Below are positions 1-5,288 of a stretch of 5,288 bases of DNA, piece by piece; position 1 is the stretch's first letter; the number at the start of each line of letters is the position of its first letter. Both the position numbers and the translations under genes were made by a program. The DNA lies in the NCBI GenBank assembly GCA_032250585.1, contig JAVVFH010000240.1, forward strand, positions 1-5,288, read 5' to 3'. The DNA is from JAVVFH01 sp032250585. Lineage in GTDB: Bacteria > Pseudomonadota > Gammaproteobacteria > Xanthomonadales > SZUA-36. The notes under the pieces are model-generated. The model saw only the letters and a list, made by a program, of their open reading frames with translations, had not been told where the DNA came from and made no database searches.

Positions 1-2152
1 CCCTTCACCCTTTCCCACGCCAGCCAACTCCAAAAATTCCGCTTCATCAACCAGCCTGACTCCCAACGACTGCGCTTTTTTCAGCTTGGCACCGGCATCC
101 GCCCCGGCCAGCACGGTGGTGGTTTTCGCTGAAACGCTGCCGGTGACCCTCGCGCCCAGTGATTCCAGCAGGTTTTTCGCGCGTGCGCGAGGCATGCTCA
201 GCGTACCGGTCAATACCCAGGTCTGGCCCGCCAGGGGTTGCTCGCCGGCCGGCGACTCCAATGGCTGCCATTCGACACCGGCGGCTTGCAATTGCCGAAT
301 GACCTCGAGGTTGTGTGGTTCCTCGAAGAAGGCATGCACGTGGCCGGCCACCACCGGGCCAATATCCGACACCTCCTCCAACGCCTCTGGGCTCGCCGCG
401 GCGACCGCCTCCAGGCTATTGAAATGTCGCGCCAGCGCGTGCGCGGTGACTTCCCCGACTTCGCGGATGCCCAGCGCGTACAGCAGGCGATCGAGGGCCG
501 GTTTCTTGCTGCGCTCCAGTTCCGCCAGCAAATTGTCGGCCGATTTCTCGCCCACGCGCTCGAGCTCGATCAACTGCTCGCGCTTAAGGCGATAGAGATC
601 CGCGATGGATTCCACCAGTCCGGTCTCGACAAGCTGCTCGACGAGTTTCTCGCCCAAGCCCTCGATGTCCAGCGCACGGCGCGAGGCGAAGTGCATGATG
701 CTCTGCTTGCGCTGCGCGGCGCAGAACAAACCGCCGGTGCAGCGGAAAGCCGCCTCGCCCTCGATGCGCTCGACCGCCGAACCGCAGACCGGGCAGGTCT
801 CGGGCATGGAAAACTCCGCGGGCTCGCCGGCGCGGCGCTCCACCACCACCCGTGCGACCTCGGGAATGACATCGCCGGCGCGCCGGACGATCACCCAGTC
901 GCCCGCGCGCACGTCCTTGCGCCGGACTTCGTCGAGGTTGTGCAGCGTGGCGTTGGTAACGGTCACCCCGCCCACGAACACCGGCTCGAGACGTGCCACC
1001 GGAGTCAGCGCGCCGGTGCGGCCCACCTGCAGGTCGATTGCCAACAGGCGGGTGATTTCCTCCTGGGCCGGAAACTTCTGCGCAATCGCCCAGCGCGGCG
1101 CACGGCTGACGAAGCCAAGCGTTTCCTGCTGCGCAAGCAGGTCGACCTTGTAAACGACGCCGTCGATGTCGTAGGGCAGGCTGCCGCGTTTTTCCGCCAT
1201 CGCTTGGTAGTAATCGATGCAGCCCTGCGCGTCGCGCACGCGCCGCACCTCGGGGTTGACCGGGAAACCCCATGCGCGCAACAACTGCAAGGCCTCATAA
1301 TGGCTTTCGGGCCGGTTCCCGGAAGCCTCCAGACCGTAGGCATAAAAGGCCAGCGGCCGCCGCGCGGTGACCCGTGGATCGAGCTGCCGCAAGCTTCCCG
1401 CCGCGGCGTTCCGCGGATTGACGAACTCTTTTTCGCCACATTCGCGCGCCTGCTCGTTGTACTCCGCGAACGCCTCCAACGGCATGTAAATCTCGCCGCG
1501 CAACTCGAAATCTTCGGGCCAGCGACGCTCGCCCCCGCGCAGCTCCAGGCGCAAGGGGATCGCGGCGATGGTACGCACGTTGGATGTCACGTCCTCGCCG
1601 CTGACGCCGTCACCGCGCGTCGCGGCCTGGCGCAGGCGACCGTCCTCGTAGCGCAGCGATATCGCCACGCCGTCGAGCTTGGGCTCCGCAACGTAATCGA
1701 CGTGATCGACTTCCAGACCACGCAGCACCCGTTCGTGGAACTTCTGGATTTCCTCGTCGGAAAAGGCATTCGCAAGCGACAGCATGGCCCTGCGGTGACG
1801 GACTTCCCGGAAGCCTTCCAGCGGCTGGCCGCCGACGCACTCCGCCCACATGCGATGCGCCTTGCCGAGCTCGCCGACGAGGGCGTGCCCATGCTCTTCA
1901 CCCACAGCGCGGCCGAGATACTCGGCAGCAGCTTCGGCACGCCGGACGGCGGCAACGTCAATGGCCTCGGCATTCTCGNNNNNNNNNNATGAGATCCGGG
2001 TATTGGGCCTCGAGTTTCTCGAGTTCACGCAGCAGGCGATCGTACTCCGCGTCCGGAATCGTCGGCGTGTCGAGCACGTAATAGCGATAATCGTGGTGTT
2101 CGATCTCTGCGCGCAATTCGGCCGCGCGTTTGCGGGCTTGCGCCGGATTCAT
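1..2152 (-). CDS. ligA: NAD+-dependent DNA ligase LigA, interrupted by an assembly gap, last codons off the window
   Basis: LigA seals nicks between Okazaki fragments and in repair, using NAD+ to adenylate a lysine. The ATG at 2152-2150 begins domain Ia, which binds NMN: HHDYRYYVLDTPTIPDAEYD at residues 19-38. After YPDL (residue 54) the scaffold has 10 N (1979-1988). Beyond them one frame is open from 1977 to 1. It shows the adenylation domain with catalytic KLDG (Lys codon 1680-1678), ATRGDGVSGED, FVNPRNAAAGSLRQLD, DGVVYKVD and QKFPA. Next come the OB fold (VGRTGALTPVARLEPV, RRAGDVIP) and a four-cysteine zinc finger (Cys codons near 794, 785, 740 and 722). Helix-hairpin-helix repeats (about 420-600) and a BRCT domain (about 234-19, WVLTGTLS) complete it. 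From QPLEGF to the edge there are 609 codons, about what E. coli LigA has, so only the stop and perhaps a few residues are missing. The two sides of the gap are in different frames, as expected if 10 N is a placeholder. The stretch 1978-1840 does not match ligase, and the conserved SPTQRVG motif is missing. Confidence 0.96.
1840..1978 (-). other. Segment beside the gap with no resemblance to LigA; probable assembly artefact or unexplained insertion
   Basis: Read in the ligA frame, this gives about 46 residues beginning ENAEAIDVAAVRRAEAAAEY and ending HRMWAE. They are Ala- and Glu-rich and uninterrupted, with a coding-like excess of G at the first codon position. LigA proteins normally have only about 10-12 residues between the PDL and the (V)GG...PLEGF positions, including the near-invariant SPTQRVG. 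Here that motif appears only as AECVGG. Most likely this is misassembled or foreign sequence at a contig end. A genuine insertion in ligase is less likely. I do not recognise the peptide. Confidence 0.5.
1979..1988. other. Assembly gap (10 N) inside ligA
   Basis: Ten consecutive N lie between two contigs. The upstream ligA codons (frame of 2152-2150) and the downstream codons (frame of 3-1) are not in register across 10 nt, so the gap length is probably nominal. Without correction, gene callers would split ligA into two partial genes here. Confidence 0.95.
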
Positions 2153-2164
2153 GGCTGTCTCATG

Positions 2165-2171
2165 CCCCTTT
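2165..2171 (-). promoter_or_regulatory. Probable Shine-Dalgarno of ligA (weak, long spacing)
   Basis: The minus strand reads AAAGGGG, 12 nt before the ATG at 2152. The match is purine-rich but not AGGAGG, and the spacing is longer than optimal. A GAGA lies closer, about 7 nt from the ATG, and could serve instead. The start itself is well supported by the length of domain Ia. Confidence 0.4.
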
Positions 2172-2185
2172 GGATGCCCCGGTCA

Positions 2186-2920
2186 TCAGACCCCGGAGGG
2201 ATACTTTTTCCGGTCGAAGGAGCGCATCTCCTCGCGCATCTGCGCCTCCTTTTGCCGGGTAAACGGGACACGATCTCCGTCCAGCAGGTCGGCGTGCAGG
2301 ATCTCGCTCATCCGGCGCGCCGTAGCCAACATCGCGTCCCAGGCGTCCAGCGCGTAAACCGGGCCGGGCAGCGTCATGAACAACACCACGCCGTCGGTTT
2401 CGAAGGTGTTCCACTCGTCGCGCTGGAAATGGCCGGGCTTGGCGGCGTTGGCCATGCTGAACACGGCTTGTTCGGAGCCTTCGGGCAAACGGTGGAAGAT
2501 GTTCATGTCGCCGAAGTCCATGCCCGTGTTCAAAGCCGCCTGCAGCAACTCGGCGCCGGTGATCAGCCGATTGTCGCGCGCCAGCAGGAACAGGCTGACG
2601 ATTTTGTCCGGCGGAGGCCCGGAGGGCTTCCTCGAGACGGCTCCAGGCGGTTTGGTGGCCGCCTCGGCCCCGTCGATGGGCAGCTCGCCCTGACTCGCCG
2701 GCTCGGCAGCGTCGGCGACCTCGCTTGCGGTGTCCCCGGTCTCGACTTTATCGCCGGGGCCACCCTGCAGCGTCGGCTCGCGACGCTCGCCGGCCAGGCG
2801 GCTGCTTTTTCGCGAGGCCTTGGGTTTGCGTCTTTTTTCCGGGTTGCCAAACAGGAAAATGGATCCGATGATGATCACGCCGATGACGATCAGGATCCAG
2901 CGAAGTGTTGACGTTTCCAA
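2186..2920 (-). CDS. zipA: Cell division protein ZipA (complete, short-linker form, TTG start)
   Basis: ZipA is an inner-membrane divisome protein that binds the C-terminal tail of FtsZ and anchors the Z ring; the family is typical of Gammaproteobacteria. The 244-residue product has the family layout. A short N-terminal segment is followed by one membrane helix (about residues 6-25, rich in Ile/Val/Leu), a basic stop-transfer patch (KRRKPKASRK, 29-38), a charged low-complexity linker to about residue 104, and the C-terminal FtsZ-binding domain from DKIVSLFLL (105) to the end. That domain carries the family hallmarks FGDMNIFHR (136-144), VFSMANAAKPGHF (153-165) and VVLFMTLPGP (178-187). The start is taken as TTG at 2920-2918: GAGAGG lies 6 nt upstream, it places the membrane helix at the N-terminus, and the first in-frame ATG comes only inside the FtsZ-binding domain. 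An open frame continues upstream into smc but is only smc antiframe. The protein is clearly shorter than E. coli ZipA (328 aa), and the difference is in the linker. It sits 26 nt after smc and 33 nt before ligA. Confidence 0.95.
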   Translation of the reverse strand: METSTLRWILIVIGVIIIGSIFLFGNPEKRRKPKASRKSSRLAGERREPTLQGGPGDKVETGDTASEVADAAEPASQGELPIDGAEAATKPPGAVSRKPSGPPPDKIVSLFLLARDNRLITGAELLQAALNTGMDFGDMNIFHRLPEGSEQAVFSMANAAKPGHFQRDEWNTFETDGVVLFMTLPGPVYALDAWDAMLATARRMSEILHADLLDGDRVPFTRQKEAQMREEMRSFDRKKYPSGV

Positions 2921-2926
2921 GGTTGA

Positions 2927-2932
2927 CCTCTC
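2927..2932 (-). promoter_or_regulatory. Shine-Dalgarno of zipA, supporting the TTG start
   Basis: The minus strand reads GAGAGG here, then 6 nt (TCAACC), then TTG. This is close to a consensus ribosome-binding site at good spacing. It decides the start, because no ATG or GTG in the zipA frame lies near the membrane segment. Confidence 0.75.
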
Positions 2933-2946
2933 AGCTATTATTGATT

Positions 2947-5288
2947 TTAACTGGCAGCCAGCCGGGCCGCCTCGTCGATGTCCACCTGCACCAGGCGCGA
3001 CACGCCGGGCTCCCTCATCGTAACACCACTCATCTGGTGTGCCATTTCCATCGTGATCTTGTTGTGCGTGACGACGACGAACTGCACGGTCTCGGACATC
3101 TCGCGCACCATGGTGGAAAAGCGCTGCACATTGGCGTCGTCCAGCGGCGCATCGACCTCGTCCAGCAGGCAGAACGGGGCCGGGTTGAGGCGGAAAATCG
3201 CGAACACGAAAGACACCGCGGTCAGCGCCTTTTCGCCGCCCGACAGCAGGTGCAGACTGCTGACACGCTTGCCGGGCGGCTGCGCCATGATGCTGACACC
3301 GGTGGTCAGCAGGTCCTCGCCGGTGAGTTCCAGATAGGCGTGGCCACCACCGAAAAGCCGCGGAAACAGTTCCTGCACCCCCTTGTTGACGCGCTCGAAT
3401 GTTTCCTTGAAACGGGTGCGCGTCTTGCGGTCGATTCGGGCGATCGCGTTTTCCAGCGTCGTGAGCGCATCGCACAGGTCATCGTTCTGGGCGTCGAGGT
3501 AGGCCTTGCGCTCCTGCTCCTCGTCGTATTCCTGGATGGCCGCGAGATTGACCGGCTCCAAGCGGGCGATCTGCTCGGCCAGGCGTTCTATTTCGGCTTC
3601 CCACTGGTCCGGGCGCGCATCCTCCGGGATGTCCCTGGCCAGTTCTTCGACGTCACCACCGCGTTCCTCGACCTGCCGCTGCAGGCCGCGCGCGTTCAGC
3701 TGGAGTTCCTGCTGCTGCAGCCGGGCGCGCTCGAGATCCTGACGGATCTCGTCGGAATGCTGTATGGCCTGCTGGCGCTGCGCGTCTTTTTCCCGGTAAT
3801 CGTTCTCCAGGCTTTGCAGGCGCGCGCGGGATTCGCTGAGCCGGTTCTCGGTTTCGACCCGCCTTTTCAGCAACTGCTCCATCTCGGCGTAGTGTTGCTG
3901 TTCGGGCTGGCCGGCTTTCGCGATCTGCTCGCTGAGGCCGATGTAGCGTTGCTGTGTTTGGCTCAACTGGGCGTCCATGCGCTGCAGCGATTGGCGCAGT
4001 GAATCGAGGCTGGCACGGCGCGATCCGGCTTTGAGCGCCAATTCATGGCGCCGGTCACGGGCGACGCCCAGTTCGGCGCGCGCGGTGTCACGGCGATTCA
4101 TCAGTTTCCGGCGCCGGCCGTCCAGCGCATCGCGCTGCTCTTTGAGCTCTGCCATCGTCGCCAGCCGTTTTTCAAGCTGACCGCGCACCTCGCGCACCGC
4201 CTGCTCGTCCTCGCCCACCTGCTGTTTGAGTTGAGCCCTTTCCCCGGCGATGGCCTGTTCGCGTTCGGCCAGCATGCGGATGCTGCTGCGGCGGCTGTCG
4301 AGCTGGCCGTCGACTTCATTTTTCTTGCGGTTCAGCGCAGTGACTTCGCTCTGCAGTTCGCCACTGCGATTTTCCAGCTTCGCGGCGGTCTCACGCGCGT
4401 TGCTGAGAACGGCAGCCAGTTCTGCTGCCCGCGCAGCGAGGCCATCGAGTTCTTTTTCCAGCCGCGCAATCGCTTTTTCCCGTGCCAGCATGCTGTCCTG
4501 CCCGGCCTGGCCGCGGGCAATCCGCACCCAGTCGGGGCCCAGCCACTCGCTGGCGGGAGTTACCACCGAAGCGCCCTGCGCCAGACGCTCACGTGCAGCC
4601 CAGGCGGCCTCCAGCGTATCGACCGTGTCAACGGCGTTCAGCCACCTCAGCACCGCGTCCGGCGCCCGGACCCGGGCGGCGAGACTGCCGGGCCGCGGCT
4701 GCACACCGCCGCGGCGGTCGTCCAGCAAATCCAGCGAGCTGTGCTCCAGCCCGGCGAGCGCCCGGCCATGGTCGCTGCCCGCCTCGACCAGCACGGACTG
4801 TAGCCAGTGCCCCAGCACGGTCTCGACCGCGGCTTCCCAGGCTTCGTCGACTTCGATGACCCGGGCCAGGCGCGGCGCGCGGGACAGTCCCTGTTCCTGC
4901 AGCCAGTCGGCCGCAGACTGATCCTCCAGCGCCGCCTGCTGCAGCGCGCGCAGCGACTCCAGCCGTCCCTCGCGGGTATGCAGATCGCGCTGGACCTGCC
5001 GGTGACTCTCCTCGCTCGCACGCAACTCGGCCCGGGTTTCCGCCAGGCTGGCACGCAGGGCGTCGAGCTCCCGTTGTTTCTCGTTTTCACTCGCGGCCAG
5101 GGCCTGCGATTCTTTTTCCAGCGCGGCGGTGGCCTCGCGCAGGCTCTCGACGTCGATGCTGCGCATTTCCTGCCCCAGCGCTTCGATCCGGCGGCCCGCC
5201 GCCAGCAGGCGCTGATCGAGTTCATCCTGCACGGTGTGCGGTATGCCTTCTATCCCGAGCGCGGGAGCGTGACTCGCGGCGTACCCAC
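2947..5288 (-). CDS. smc: Chromosome segregation protein SMC, C-terminal part (5' end off the window)
   Basis: SMC is the ATPase core of the SMC-ScpAB condensin that compacts and helps segregate the chromosome. The frame is open from the right edge to a TAA at 2949-2947, giving about 779 residues. The family is usually near 1,160, so roughly 390 residues (Walker A head and part of the first coil) are missing. Counting from the GTG at 5232 as residue 1, residues 1-105 are Glu/Arg/Ala-rich coiled coil. Residues ~106-255 are the hinge, beginning SAADWL and ending around GQAGQDSML. Residues ~256-555 are the return coil. The C-terminal head follows, with LEPVNLAAIQEY (558-569), FGGG (627-630), the ABC signature LSGGEKALTA (663-672), Walker B FCLLDEVDAPLDD (687-699) and the switch histidine in THNK (722-725). 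All expected head motifs of this half are intact. The GTG at 5232 is internal and not the true start. zipA follows after 26 nt. The identification is certain; the first ~18 residues at the contig edge look atypical. Confidence 0.97.
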   Translation of the reverse strand, partial: GYAASHAPALGIEGIPHTVQDELDQRLLAAGRRIEALGQEMRSIDVESLREATAALEKESQALAASENEKQRELDALRASLAETRAELRASEESHRQVQRDLHTREGRLESLRALQQAALEDQSAADWLQEQGLSRAPRLARVIEVDEAWEAAVETVLGHWLQSVLVEAGSDHGRALAGLEHSSLDLLDDRRGGVQPRPGSLAARVRAPDAVLRWLNAVDTVDTLEAAWAARERLAQGASVVTPASEWLGPDWVRIARGQAGQDSMLAREKAIARLEKELDGLAARAAELAAVLSNARETAAKLENRSGELQSEVTALNRKKNEVDGQLDSRRSSIRMLAEREQAIAGERAQLKQQVGEDEQAVREVRGQLEKRLATMAELKEQRDALDGRRRKLMNRRDTARAELGVARDRRHELALKAGSRRASLDSLRQSLQRMDAQLSQTQQRYIGLSEQIAKAGQPEQQHYAEMEQLLKRRVETENRLSESRARLQSLENDYREKDAQRQQAIQHSDEIRQDLERARLQQQELQLNARGLQRQVEERGGDVEELARDIPEDARPDQWEAEIERLAEQIARLEPVNLAAIQEYDEEQERKAYLDAQNDDLCDALTTLENAIARIDRKTRTRFKETFERVNKGVQELFPRLFGGGHAYLELTGEDLLTTGVSIMAQPPGKRVSSLHLLSGGEKALTAVSFVFAIFRLNPAPFCLLDEVDAPLDDANVQRFSTMVREMSETVQFVVVTHNKITMEMAHQMSGVTMREPGVSRLVQVDIDEAARLAAS

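Noticed and set aside
584..1273. A 229-codon minus-strand open frame rich in Arg and Gly within ligA
   Set aside because: It is a frame-shifted shadow of ligA on the same strand. The ligA frame carries the zinc finger, OB-fold and adenylation motifs.
238..1992. A 584-codon open frame on the plus strand across ligA
   Set aside because: It is exactly antisense to ligA, which shows all family motifs on the minus strand. It shares codon register with ligA, and in GC-rich DNA such antisense frames stay open by codon bias. The protein resembles no family I know, and the frame crosses the N gap.
2181..2192. Small inverted repeat GGTC-TGAT-GACC at the zipA stop, as a possible terminator
   Set aside because: The stem is only 4 bp with no following U-run on the minus strand, so it is too weak to call, and ligA follows at once.
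1850..2911. A 353-codon plus-strand open frame spanning the ligA start and zipA
   Set aside because: It reads through the N gap and lies antisense to two clear genes, with no recognisable domain. It is a shadow frame.
2921..3475. N-terminal extension of zipA into smc (frame open up to 3475)
   Set aside because: The extra residues overlap the SMC ATPase head in another frame and would put 185 Arg/Gly-rich residues before the membrane helix. The TTG at 2920 with its Shine-Dalgarno fits the family.
2905..4002. A 365-codon plus-strand open frame with Leu-rich stretches resembling membrane segments
   Set aside because: It is antisense to the SMC C-terminal coil and head. The apparent hydrophobic runs are the complement of Glu/Gln/Lys-rich coiled-coil codons.

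Overview
The window is an ordinary piece of a GC-rich gammaproteobacterial chromosome. It is read entirely from the minus strand and carries three tightly packed genes in the order smc -> zipA -> ligA. A recognisable ZipA (an FtsZ-tethering divisome protein essentially confined to Gammaproteobacteria), together with this gene order, places the source in that class. I cannot name a genus. The 10-base run of N inside ligA indicates a draft or metagenome-derived scaffold.

Layout, following transcription from right to left. Positions 5288-2947 hold the C-terminal two thirds of the SMC chromosome-condensation ATPase. Its N-terminal head and part of the first coiled coil lie off the right edge. After 26 nt, positions 2920-2186 hold a complete, short zipA (244 aa) whose only sensible start is a TTG preceded by a good Shine-Dalgarno. 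After 33 nt, ligA (NAD+-dependent DNA ligase) starts at 2152 and runs off the left edge, probably only a few codons short of its stop. ligA is interrupted by the N gap at 1979-1988. About 139 nt beside that gap does not look like ligase, so the gene is likely damaged by assembly rather than by biology.

The short spacings, the common strand and the lack of any visible terminator or promoter between genes suggest one transcript linking chromosome organisation (SMC), cell division (ZipA) and lagging-strand joining or repair (LigA). The long plus-strand open frames across the window are antisense shadows of these genes. I see no mobile element, RNA gene, CRISPR array or undescribed system. The points worth a second look are the ligA gap region, the TTG start and short linker of zipA, the zipA-ligA junction, and the odd first residues of the SMC fragment at the contig edge.
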